The position numbers were made by a program, and so were the translations under genes. DNA of 6,231 nt from Anaerolineales bacterium. GTDB lineage: Bacteria > Chloroflexota > Anaerolineae > Promineifilales > Promineifilaceae. The stretch spans positions 1-6,231 of the forward strand of contig JAGQGA010000341.1 in the NCBI GenBank assembly GCA_020432595.1. The letters are read 5' to 3'. Shown here one piece after another: positions 1 to 5,789 of the stretch (position 1 is its first letter; the number at the start of each line of letters is the position of its first letter). The notes below the pieces were generated by a model. It made no database searches. It saw only the letters and a list, made by a program, of their open reading frames with translations, and was not told the DNA's origin.

Positions 1-1077
1 ATCTCCCGTCCCTTCATTGCTGGCAAAATCCGTTTGGTCGTGGGAGCGGTTGGTGTTTTCCAGATAGTTCGGCCGGCCGTCGTTGTCGGTGTCGGCCACC
101 AGCCCCCAGTTGGGATGGATGTTGATAATACCAAAATCAGCTTCGTCATCTAGCCGCTGCCGGTTACTGCCGTTGGACGACATCACCCAAAGCTGCTGGG
201 GGGAGGCGAGAATGGCCGTGGAACTGCGGAAAAACGCCACCTTGCTGCCATCGGGCGACCACGCCGGGTCGCCGCCGCCGTTGTTCAGCCCGCTGGTCAA
301 ATTCCCCAAGCTGGCTCCATCCGACAGCCGAATCTTGAACACATCCCCAAACGGATTCGTCCCCGCCCGTTCCGATGTAATGACCAACTGCGTGCCGTCG
401 GGCGAAAAGGTGGGGTCGTGGTCTTCCCCGGCCTCATTCGTCACCTGCCGTTCATTGCTGCCGTTGTTGTTAACGACAAATACATCTTTCTCATGGTTGC
501 CAAGCACCCGGCTAAAGGCAATCAATGAGCCGTCGGGCGAATAAGCTGGCTCAATATCCTCCAGCGAATTGGTGGTGATGCGCGTGGGGTTGTTGCCATT
601 GGCCTCCATCACCCAAATATCCAAATTGCCGCTGCGCTCCGAGGCAAAGGCGATGTGGCTGCCGTCGGGGGAAAAAACGGGTTCGGTGTCCAGCCCGGCG
701 GTGGAAGTGAGCCGGACAAGGTTGGTGCCATTGACATCCATCGTATAAATGTCCCAGTTGTTGCGGTCGAAGCGGTTGGAGGTGAAGACGATTTTGGTGC
801 CATCGGGGGAAAAAGCGGGGTGGTCGTCGGGCAAATTCAGGCCGTGTGGTTCAAAGTCGTAGTTGAGCGTTTGGAAGCTGGTAAGCTGGCGAATGCCCGT
901 GCCGTCTGGCCGCATCACAAAAATGCCGCCGCGCTCAATGTCGAGAAAGTCAATGTCCACGGCCGAGGTGAAGGCGATAAGGTATTCATTGGTGGCTTGG
1001 CTGGCAGGAGCAGACGCAAGCTGGATGAGAGCGACAAAAACAAGGGAAAAGATAGCAAGCATAAACCTTTGTTTCAT
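1..1077 (-). CDS. Secreted PD40/TolB-like beta-propeller protein, 3' end outside window
   Basis: Frame read from ATG at 1077 down to base 1 without a stop: 359 codons, C-terminus missing. Residues 1-28 form a signal peptide (Lys/Arg start, hydrophobic core about 6-21, then ASAPASQA), so the protein is probably exported or lipid-free periplasmic/cell-surface. Five PD40 blades follow, each with an SPDG turn at residues 90, 136, 180, 225 and 274 (spacing 44-49), and with typical neighbouring strands such as IAFASER and DIWVMEANG; a degenerate first blade has VMRPDGTG near 54-61. This is the TolB-C/WD40-like PD40 fold, usually a protein- or glycan-binding propeller; no catalytic residues are visible. 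After the propeller, DTDNDG at 329-334 looks like a calcium-binding DxDxDG loop of the thrombospondin-3/dockerin type. A weak AAAGG lies 5 bases before the ATG. The preceding gene ends 87 bases upstream, with a hairpin between. The fold is sure; the ligand is unknown. Confidence 0.9.
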   Translation of the reverse strand, partial: MKQRFMLAIFSLVFVALIQLASAPASQATNEYLIAFTSAVDIDFLDIERGGIFVMRPDGTGIRQLTSFQTLNYDFEPHGLNLPDDHPAFSPDGTKIVFTSNRFDRNNWDIYTMDVNGTNLVRLTSTAGLDTEPVFSPDGSHIAFASERSGNLDIWVMEANGNNPTRITTNSLEDIEPAYSPDGSLIAFSRVLGNHEKDVFVVNNNGSNERQVTNEAGEDHDPTFSPDGTQLVITSERAGTNPFGDVFKIRLSDGASLGNLTSGLNNGGGDPAWSPDGSKVAFFRSSTAILASPQQLWVMSSNGSNRQRLDDEADFGIINIHPNWGLVADTDNDGRPNYLENTNRSHDQTDFASNEGTGD

Positions 1078-1090
1078 CTGAACCTTTTTT

Positions 1091-1153
1091 GTGGGGAGTA
1101 GGGAGTGGGGTGTGAAGCGTCATGCTCCCCACACCCCACACCCCACGCCCTAC
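1091..1153. repeat. Intergenic hairpin of G-rich heptamers (GGGTGTG/CACACCC)
   Basis: The left arm (1091-1114) and right arm (1130-1153) are complementary at 20 of 24 positions around a 15-base loop. The right arm is three tandem heptamers, CACACCC, CACACCC and CACGCCC, followed by TAC; the left arm has the matching GGGAGTG/GGGTGTG units. It fills most of the gap between the M50-like gene and the propeller gene. No T-run follows on the minus strand (the propeller's AAAAAAGG follows instead), so it is not a standard intrinsic terminator. It could affect RNA stability or attenuate the downstream gene. Confidence 0.8.
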
Positions 1154-1164
1154 ATTCTTCATAA

Positions 1165-1725
1165 TTAACGCCTCAGTAGCCGCCACACCTCCCGCCAAAT
1201 CACCCCCCCATCCACTGATGGCAGCGGCAGCAGCCCGCCGAGGCCAAAAAAGAGGTTGATGGCGATAAAGCGTGTGGCGAAGGCTGCTTCATTGCTTCCG
1301 GCAACGGCATAGGCTATGCCAGCGGCCAGCAAGTTGAGCAGGGGACCACCGGCGGCGCGGCCAATATGGATGCGGCTGGGGAAAATGGTTTGATCCCCTT
1401 CGTAGACATTGACATAGCGGGTGGCGGTGATGAGCAGCGCGTCCATGGCGCTGCCCACCAGCTTGCCGCTGATGATGTGGCCGAGGGCGTGGGTGACGCT
1501 GGCAAGCTCCACAACGACGGTGAACAGCAGCGACTGCGACAGCCGTTGGTTGAGCGTTAGCTGGGTGTTGAGCAGGTTGAGCAGGAAGTGGAGGGCGAAA
1601 AAGACAACTGGGCTGAGCCAGGCGATGGGGGTTGCCAGCAGCGCTACCCCCCACAACTGCCCCACCCGAATGCGCCGCACCTGGCTGAGGTTTTCGAGGA
1701 CACCGTAACGAAGATGTTTGTGCAT
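1165..1725 (-). CDS. M50 (site-2 protease-like) membrane protein lacking the catalytic glutamate
   Basis: 186 residues from ATG 1725 to TAA 1165. Hydrophobic helices lie roughly at 25-55, 64-86, 123-143 and 149-167. Known family features of M50 intramembrane metalloproteases are seen in order: a zinc-site helix with THALGH at 78-83 (histidines 79 and 83), the GGPLLNLLAAG segment at 126-136, and a C-terminal LLPLPSVDGG at 165-174 that matches the NPxxxLDG motif supplying the third zinc ligand (Asp172). The expected Glu after the first histidine is Ala80 (codon GCC), so peptide hydrolysis is unlikely although metal binding may persist. The frame can be extended upstream to a TTG at 1776, but those 17 codons are encoded by the intergenic repeat, so ATG 1725 is preferred; no clear ribosome binding site supports either. 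It follows the membrane gene at 1787-2608 after 61 bases. Family placement is fairly sure; function is unknown. Confidence 0.75.
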   Translation of the reverse strand: MHKHLRYGVLENLSQVRRIRVGQLWGVALLATPIAWLSPVVFFALHFLLNLLNTQLTLNQRLSQSLLFTVVVELASVTHALGHIISGKLVGSAMDALLITATRYVNVYEGDQTIFPSRIHIGRAAGGPLLNLLAAGIAYAVAGSNEAAFATRFIAINLFFGLGGLLPLPSVDGGVIWREVWRLLRR

Positions 1726-1734
1726 GGGAAGAGG

Positions 1735-1780
1735 GAGATTGGAGATTGAAGATTGTGAACCTTCATCAATCTCCAATCTC
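1735..1780. repeat. GGAGATT heptamer hairpin, copy 1
   Basis: Bases 1735-1749 and 1766-1780 are perfectly complementary over 15 bp, with a 16-base loop. The arms are built from GGAGATT/AATCTCC heptamers, the same family as at 3017-3061 and 5753-5941. It begins directly after the stop codon (TAG, 1787-1789) of the upstream gene and ends 9 bases before the ATG of the M50-like gene, so it occupies nearly the whole gap. Confidence 0.85.
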
Positions 1781-1786
1781 TAATCG

Positions 1787-2608
1787 CTAATTGAGTGCCG
1801 GCCGCCAACGGCCGTTTGCCAACATGAGACCACAATACCCCACCACCGCAAACAGCAGCAGGCTGAGCCACAGCACTGGGCTGGCCCAGTTCACCTGGTC
1901 GGCATAGCGACCCATTTGCAGCAGCAGCATGGGCAAGATGAGGATGAGCATGGGGGTTGCCAGCCGGCCGCGAAGGCGGCTGTTTTCCCGCGAAATGGCG
2001 AGCATGATTAGCCCCACGGCCATGAGCCAGCCGGAGAGGGAGCGGGCCGTGAGCGGGGTGAGCTGCCAGGGGAAAACGGGGATGAGCAGGGTGGGAACGA
2101 GGAAAACCAGCGCGGCAAAGAGCGACAGTCCGCTGCCGCCCAGCCGCAGCAGCCGATGGAGTGATTGGGGAATGGGGTCGTCGGCTAGGGCGACGGGGTG
2201 GGCGGCGGCCTGCTGCTGGTGCCACCAGTAGGCGGCAACAAAAATGGGGGGTGGCAGCAGGTAGCTGGCAAACCAGACGTAGAAGGGGAAGGTGCCAACG
2301 GAGAATTTGTCCCAGTGGATGAAGGTGGCGAGGAGTTGGATGGTGCTAAAAACGGCCGTTGGCAAAATCATCACCCGAATCATCTCCCATCGCTTGGCAA
2401 AGAAGGGGAGCAGGAAGAGGGGGGCCGAAGTGATATAAAAGGCCCCCAGTATGGCGGCCATGACCACCGGCTGGATGGGCCAGGCAAAATTGTTTTGCGT
2501 GTCGTAGGGAGCCAGCCCAATGGCAAGCACAGCGGCCACACCAAACAGCACTTCAACGGCAAGCCAGGCGCGCAGCGGCCAGGCGATGGGGGTTCCTTGT
2601 CCGTTCAT
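1787..2608 (-). CDS. Polytopic membrane protein of unknown function
   Basis: 273 residues from ATG 2608 to TAG 1787. About eight hydrophobic helices can be drawn, near 14-33, 45-70, 78-97, 107-128, 156-178, 190-206, 217-231 and 243-264, with a hydrophilic loop at 129-153. Recognisable stretches are FAWPIQPVVMAAILGAFY at 41-58 and a PTAVFSTIQLLATFIHWDKF segment at 83-102; from memory they resemble a conserved hypothetical membrane family seen in Actinobacteria and Chloroflexota, but I cannot name a domain. No transporter, kinase or protease motif is visible. AAGGA lies 6 bases before the ATG and overlaps the TAA of the upstream DUF4383-like gene, so the two are probably translationally coupled. 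It carries two AACGGCCGTT sites, read as TAV (84-86) and NGR (265-267). The reading frame is certain; the function is not known. Confidence 0.85.
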   Translation of the reverse strand: MNGQGTPIAWPLRAWLAVEVLFGVAAVLAIGLAPYDTQNNFAWPIQPVVMAAILGAFYITSAPLFLLPFFAKRWEMIRVMILPTAVFSTIQLLATFIHWDKFSVGTFPFYVWFASYLLPPPIFVAAYWWHQQQAAAHPVALADDPIPQSLHRLLRLGGSGLSLFAALVFLVPTLLIPVFPWQLTPLTARSLSGWLMAVGLIMLAISRENSRLRGRLATPMLILILPMLLLQMGRYADQVNWASPVLWLSLLLFAVVGYCGLMLANGRWRPALN

Positions 2609-2614
2609 TTGTCG

Positions 2615-2619
2615 TCCTT
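2615..2619 (-). promoter_or_regulatory. Ribosome binding site AAGGA overlapping upstream stop codon
   Basis: The minus strand reads TAAGGACGACAAATG: the TAA stop of the DUF4383-like gene overlaps AAGGA, which sits 6 bases before the ATG of the membrane gene. This arrangement fixes the ATG at 2608 as start and suggests translational coupling of the two membrane proteins. Confidence 0.7.
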
Positions 2620-3004
2620 ATCGCTTTTTCACCGCCCAACCATATGCCAACACCCCCAGCCCGCCCAGCAAAAAATGAAAGGGATGGTCAAAGGGTTGCA
2701 GGCCAAAGAGGGTTGGCTGGTGGGTGAGGGTGCCAAAGGTGGCAAGCCCGATATAAAACAAGCCAAAGCCGAGGGCAAAATAATCTGCGCCCCGTTGGCC
2801 GCCCCAGCGCAGCACGGCCAGTGCCAGCAGCCCGGTGAGGATGTGGAGGAGGGAGTGGGGCGGCACCATCATGGTGGTGGCAAGCAGGGCGGGAAAGGCG
2901 TGATCTAGTGCTGGGACAAGGCGAAAGGCCAGGGTGCTGCTGCCCTGCAAGAGGAGGAAGATGCCGCTGATGGTGGTGTAGAGGCGGGTGGGGTGTTTGA
3001 ACAT
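2618..3004 (-). CDS. DUF4383-like small membrane protein
   Basis: 128 residues from ATG 3004 to TAA 2618. Four hydrophobic helices are seen near 9-27, 52-66, 76-92 and 108-122. The order LLHILTGLLALAV (52-64), an ALGFGLFYIGLATFG stretch (77-91) and FDHPFHFLLGGLGVLAYG (105-122) resembles the DUF4383 pattern of a histidine-led second helix, a FG-x-FY third helix and a histidine-led last helix, and the length fits that family. The biochemical role of DUF4383 is not established. The frame can be extended to a TTG at 3043, but those 13 codons come from the repeat at 3017-3061 and overlap the hydrolase gene, so ATG 3004 was chosen even though no clear ribosome binding site precedes it. Only 9 bases separate it from the next membrane gene; the hydrolase gene ends 28 bases upstream. 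The DUF assignment is moderate. Confidence 0.75.
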   Translation of the reverse strand: MFKHPTRLYTTISGIFLLLQGSSTLAFRLVPALDHAFPALLATTMMVPPHSLLHILTGLLALAVLRWGGQRGADYFALGFGLFYIGLATFGTLTHQPTLFGLQPFDHPFHFLLGGLGVLAYGWAVKKR

Positions 3005-3016
3005 GGCGATGAATGG

Positions 3017-3061
3017 GATTGGAGAATGGTCTTTAATCTCCAATCTCTAATCCCCAATCTC
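3017..3061. repeat. GGAGATT heptamer hairpin, copy 2, overlapping a gene end
   Basis: Bases 3017-3025 and 3037-3045 are perfectly complementary (9 bp) around an 11-base loop, and the right side continues as degenerate heptamers ATCTCCA, ATCTCTA, ATCCCCA to about 3061. The unit is the same family as at 1735-1780 and 5753-5941. The right side is translated as the last nine residues of the alpha/beta hydrolase, and the stop codon TAA (3033-3035) lies in the loop. Confidence 0.8.
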
Positions 3062-3860
3062 GTACAATTTTTGCCAATTCCAACGGCCGTTCCGCGTGAA
3101 CAGCATGACCGGTGTTGGGAAATTGGTGCAAACGGCCGTTTCTTAGCAACCCCAACACTGCCACCACATCCTGATTTAGCAACGCCCCACCCGCCTGCGC
3201 GTCCGCTTGCACCAGCAGCGTGGGGCAGCTAATTTGGTACAGACAGTCGTCCAACGCAAAATCGTCCATTAAGCTACTGTCAAACGACATCTGCACCACA
3301 TCTGGGTCTACAAAAGGCAGCCGTTCTACCAGTGCTGGAATGCCAGCGGCACGCTCTGGCGGCAGAGCGGCAGCCAACTGCGCCGCCATTTGCGCTGCGG
3401 GCAGCCCCATCGCTGCGTGGACTGTGCGAAAAAACGTATAGGCGCGAGGGCTGCCATTTTCTACGTTGGCGCGGCGCAAAAAGAGAGGAGAGTCCTCAAT
3501 CACCAGTCCGCGCACCCATGCTGGCTGCTGTGAGGCCACGGCAATGCCCACCAGCCCACCCAGCGAATGCCCCCACAGCAGCACCGGTTGCTCCACTACT
3601 TCCCGTAAAAATGCAGCCACATCAGCAGCAAAATCCACCACCCGATAGCCGCCTACCACCCGCCCCGACAACCCGTGCCCGCGCAAATCGAGGGCATAGA
3701 CGTGAAAAACGGCCGTTAATGCCGGCAAAATCGGGGCAAAATCCTGCCAGCGGTTGGTGGTGCCATGAAGCAAGACGAGCGGGGGAAAACGGCCGTTTTC
3801 CCCCGCCACATAATGCAGCCTCACCTGTTCTGTATCAAAAAAGCGGCTTTCCATCACCAT
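3033..3860 (-). CDS. Alpha/beta hydrolase
   Basis: 275 residues from ATG 3860 to TAA 3033. It is a complete alpha/beta-hydrolase-fold enzyme: oxyanion-hole HG at 32-33 after strand PLVLL, DLRGHGLS at 58-65, nucleophile elbow GHSLGG at 97-102 (Ser99), probable acid Asp220 in LLVQAD, and His252 in NTGHAVH. A helical cap lies about 123-205. No signal peptide, so cytoplasmic. The fold covers esterases, C-C bond hydrolases, haloperoxidase-like enzymes and MenH; the substrate cannot be read from the sequence. A second ATG two codons downstream (3854) is an equally possible start, as neither has a clear ribosome binding site. It starts 28 bases after the thiamine-diphosphate enzyme ends, which suggests co-transcription and perhaps a shared pathway. 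Residues 267-275 (RDWGLEIGD) are encoded by an intergenic repeat. It contains four AACGGCCGTT sites, more than any other gene here. Confidence 0.93.
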   Translation of the reverse strand: MVMESRFFDTEQVRLHYVAGENGRFPPLVLLHGTTNRWQDFAPILPALTAVFHVYALDLRGHGLSGRVVGGYRVVDFAADVAAFLREVVEQPVLLWGHSLGGLVGIAVASQQPAWVRGLVIEDSPLFLRRANVENGSPRAYTFFRTVHAAMGLPAAQMAAQLAAALPPERAAGIPALVERLPFVDPDVVQMSFDSSLMDDFALDDCLYQISCPTLLVQADAQAGGALLNQDVVAVLGLLRNGRLHQFPNTGHAVHAERPLELAKIVRDWGLEIGD

Positions 3861-3888
3861 TCGTAACCAAGGATGCCAACCCTAGCCG

Positions 3889-5511
3889 CTACCGCACGCG
3901 GGGCAAACTCCAAAAGCGGGAGGGGTCGGGGAGTTCGCCGACGGGGACTTCGATGAGGGTGGGGACGTTGGCAGCGAAGCCTTGCTCCAGGGCGCGGCGC
4001 AGGTCGTCGGCGGTGTGGGCGCGAAGACCGAGGGCACCGAAGGATTCGGCTAGTTTGACAAAATCGGGGTTCCGCAGGTCGCTGGCGATGATGCGGTTGT
4101 CGTAGAGCTTGCGCTGCATCCGGCGGACGTTGCCATAGGCGTTATCGTTGAAAACGATGGAGACGAGGTTGATGTTGTGCTGAACGGCCGTTGCCAGCTC
4201 CTGCACCCCAAACATAAAGCCACCATCCCCATTCAGCGACATCACCGGTTTATCCGGGTTTGCCACCTTCACCCCCAGTGCCGTCAGGAAACCATACCCC
4301 AGCGTCCCCTGGTAGCCGGTGGAAATGTAGGTGCGTGGCTGGTAACACGGCCAATACATCCGGCTGACATAGCTCACCTGCGTCATCTCATCCACATGGA
4401 TGCCATCCTCTGGCAGCACATCGCGGATGGCGTGCATAAAGGAGATTTGTGGTTCCAGGTAGCTAAAATCGGCCACCGCCTTGGCTTCAATTTCGGCCAA
4501 TTCCTCGGCGCGAGACGGCCGTTTTTGGTTATATTTTGCCAGCGAATCATTCAGCACCGGCAGCACATCCTCCGCCCGCGCCATCAAGCTAACGGCCGTT
4601 TTTGTAAACCGACCATGTTCTTCGGGGTCAACGTCAATTTGAATCACCTTGACATCGTTGGAAACACCCCAGCGGTGTAGCACCGTACTCATCCGGCTGC
4701 CAATGCCAATCACCAAATCCGCCTTACCGTAGTAGTGGTATCCCACCATGATGTTGTGGCTCAGGGGGTGGTGGCTGCTAACCACCCCCTTGCCCATCCG
4801 GTTGGCAATGACCGGGGCTTGCAGCATTTCGGCCAATTCTTGCACCTCAGCACCGGCGTTGTGGGCACCGCCCCCCACCAAGATCATCGGGTTTTTGGCT
4901 GCGCCCATCAGCTTGGCGGCTTCGTTGATGGCATCGTAATCTACAGGGGGGTGGCTGAGGGGCAAACGGCCGTTTTCCAACTTTACCTCCGTTTTTTGTG
5001 ACAGCACATCTGGCGGCACCTCAATGGCAACCGGGCGCGGCCGACCGCTGTTTAGCTGCCGGAACGCTTCGCTGACTAGGTAAGAGGCTTCGGCCGGCAT
5101 CCGCACCCGCTCCGCCCACTTGGTGATGGCGCGCAGCATTCCCAACTGGTCGGGAATTTCGTGCAGTTCGCCAAACCCTCGGCCAATGGATTTGGTGGCA
5201 ATTTGGCCGGTCAGACACAGCAGCTTGGCGTTGGTGGCCCAAGCGGTGGACAAGGCCCCCATTGTGTTTAGCACGCCGGGGCCGGGGACAACGCTGTAGA
5301 CCCCCTCTTTTTCCGACGACAGGGCATACCCCATTGCCATATAGGCCGCGCCCTGCTCATGGCGCGGGTGAATAACGCGGATTTTGTCCTGGGCATCGTG
5401 CAGCGGGATAAAAAAGTAGTCGTTTTGCACCCCCGGCAGCCCAAAAAGGGTGTCTACGCCGTGGGTGATTAACGTTTGGACGATGGCTTCGCCACCGGTT
5501 AGTCGAGTCAT
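3889..5511 (-). CDS. Thiamine-diphosphate-dependent enzyme, acetolactate-synthase-like
   Basis: 540 residues from ATG 5511 to TAG 3889, the usual length for the family. Three domains are seen: the N-terminal pyrimidine-binding domain (about 1-170) with catalytic Glu52 in RHEQGAAYMAMGYA and a PGPGV motif at 76-80; the central domain (about 190-320) with LVGGGAHNAG; and the C-terminal diphosphate-binding domain (about 370-520) with GDGG at 428-431 and FNDNAYGNVRR at 454-464, matching the GDG-x(about 25)-N metal/ThDP motif. Such enzymes decarboxylate 2-oxo acids or join the resulting aldehyde unit to an acceptor. It differs from true IlvB in having GQIATKSIGRGFGELHE where IlvB has a GTDAFQE-type segment, and no ilvN or ilvC is nearby, so branched-chain amino acid synthesis is unlikely; a decarboxylase or carboligase of unknown substrate is more probable. 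AGGAGG lies 11 bases before the ATG, behind a leader hairpin. First gene of the probable operon. Confidence 0.92.
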   Translation of the reverse strand: MTRLTGGEAIVQTLITHGVDTLFGLPGVQNDYFFIPLHDAQDKIRVIHPRHEQGAAYMAMGYALSSEKEGVYSVVPGPGVLNTMGALSTAWATNAKLLCLTGQIATKSIGRGFGELHEIPDQLGMLRAITKWAERVRMPAEASYLVSEAFRQLNSGRPRPVAIEVPPDVLSQKTEVKLENGRLPLSHPPVDYDAINEAAKLMGAAKNPMILVGGGAHNAGAEVQELAEMLQAPVIANRMGKGVVSSHHPLSHNIMVGYHYYGKADLVIGIGSRMSTVLHRWGVSNDVKVIQIDVDPEEHGRFTKTAVSLMARAEDVLPVLNDSLAKYNQKRPSRAEELAEIEAKAVADFSYLEPQISFMHAIRDVLPEDGIHVDEMTQVSYVSRMYWPCYQPRTYISTGYQGTLGYGFLTALGVKVANPDKPVMSLNGDGGFMFGVQELATAVQHNINLVSIVFNDNAYGNVRRMQRKLYDNRIIASDLRNPDFVKLAESFGALGLRAHTADDLRRALEQGFAANVPTLIEVPVGELPDPSRFWSLPRVR

Positions 5512-5522
5512 GTGAACGGTTT

Positions 5523-5528
5523 CCTCCT
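5523..5528 (-). promoter_or_regulatory. Strong Shine-Dalgarno AGGAGG of the ThDP enzyme
   Basis: The minus strand reads AGGAGG followed by 11 bases and ATG at 5511. It is the strongest ribosome binding site in the window and supports this start. It sits only 6 bases after the leader hairpin at 5535-5594, so folding of the hairpin would place the site at the foot of a stem. Confidence 0.7.
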
Positions 5529-5534
5529 CGGAAT

Positions 5535-5594
5535 AGGACGCTAATTATCCTGATTTTCCTGATAAAAAAGATCAATCAGGTCTATCAGCGTCCT
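5535..5594. repeat. Leader hairpin with AGGACGCT/AGCGTCCT ends
   Basis: An 8-bp perfect outer stem (5535-5542 with 5587-5594) encloses a second 7-bp perfect stem (CCTGATT 5549-5555 with AATCAGG 5574-5580). Seven T follow on the plus strand (5594-5600), giving a terminator-like shape in that direction, but no plus-strand gene ends here. On the minus strand it lies in the untranslated leader of the ThDP enzyme. The inner units (CTGATAGAC, CTGATTGATC) look like degenerate tandem repeats, so it is probably another member of the intergenic repeat-hairpin class rather than a dedicated regulator. Confidence 0.65.
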
Positions 5595-5608
5595 TTTTTT
5601 AGCGTGTT

Positions 5609-5664
5609 GGGGAGCAGGGGAGCAGGGGGAAAATCTCCTCTGATCCCCTGCTCCCCTGCTCCCC
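5609..5664. repeat. Perfect 20-bp hairpin of tandem GGGGAGCA octamers
   Basis: The left arm 5609-5628 (GGGGAGCA twice, then GGGG) is exactly complementary to the right arm 5645-5664, around a 16-base loop (5629-5644). It has no T-run on either side, so it is unlikely to be a plain intrinsic terminator. It lies in the leader or promoter region of the ThDP enzyme gene. Confidence 0.85.
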
Positions 5665-5675
5665 TGCTTCTTCAT

Positions 5676-5703
5676 ATAATAGGGGTAATTATTGCGTAAA
5701 ATC
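5676..5703 (-). promoter_or_regulatory. Possible promoter for the ThDP enzyme operon
   Basis: On the minus strand TATTAT (5681-5676) is a fair -10 box; the hexamer GATTTT (5703-5698) 16 bases upstream is a poor -35. The same AT-rich patch contains a perfect TATAAT on the plus strand (5675-5680) with no -35 and no gene ahead of it, so the signal may be chance. It is the only non-repeat, AT-rich segment between the CDF gene and the ThDP gene, which is the main reason to list it. Confidence 0.2.
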
Positions 5704-5789
5704 GGAAATCGCCTAGCATTAGATGATCGTCTACATGCTTGGTTCACTAGGAGGAGATTGGAGATTAGAGATTCAAAATCTCTAATCTC

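Noticed and set aside
83..1101. Plus-strand open frames of 153 and 148 codons
   Set aside because: They are antisense to the propeller gene, whose minus-strand frame shows a signal peptide and five SPDG blades. The plus-strand readings are low-complexity shadows.
1165..1725. Active site-2 protease (RseP/SpoIVFB type)
   Set aside because: The catalytic glutamate of HExxH is alanine, and no PDZ or CBS domain is present.
1644..2225. A 193-codon minus-strand frame overlapping two genes
   Set aside because: It is rich in Pro, Ala, Arg and His, overlaps the membrane gene in another frame and runs through the repeat; no family is recognised.
2198..2908. A 236-codon plus-strand frame
   Set aside because: It is Gly/Lys/Gln-rich and antisense to two membrane proteins with clear helices; it is a composition shadow.
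3332..4105. A 257-codon open frame on the plus strand
   Set aside because: It is antisense to the hydrolase and the end of the ThDP enzyme, both of which have complete family motifs; its translation is Arg/Pro/Ala-rich with no recognisable fold.
3033..5511. MenD-MenH pair of menaquinone synthesis
   Set aside because: A ThDP enzyme next to an alpha/beta hydrolase recalls menD-menH, but the ThDP enzyme resembles acetolactate synthase in its motifs, and no other men gene is visible.
5535..5600. Intrinsic terminator on the plus strand (hairpin plus seven T)
   Set aside because: The shape fits, but no plus-strand gene precedes it, so it was listed as a leader hairpin/repeat instead.
5541..5747. 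A 68-codon minus-strand frame in the gene-free stretch
   Set aside because: It runs through the octamer hairpin and leader hairpin, with no start signal or conserved feature; it is translated repeat.
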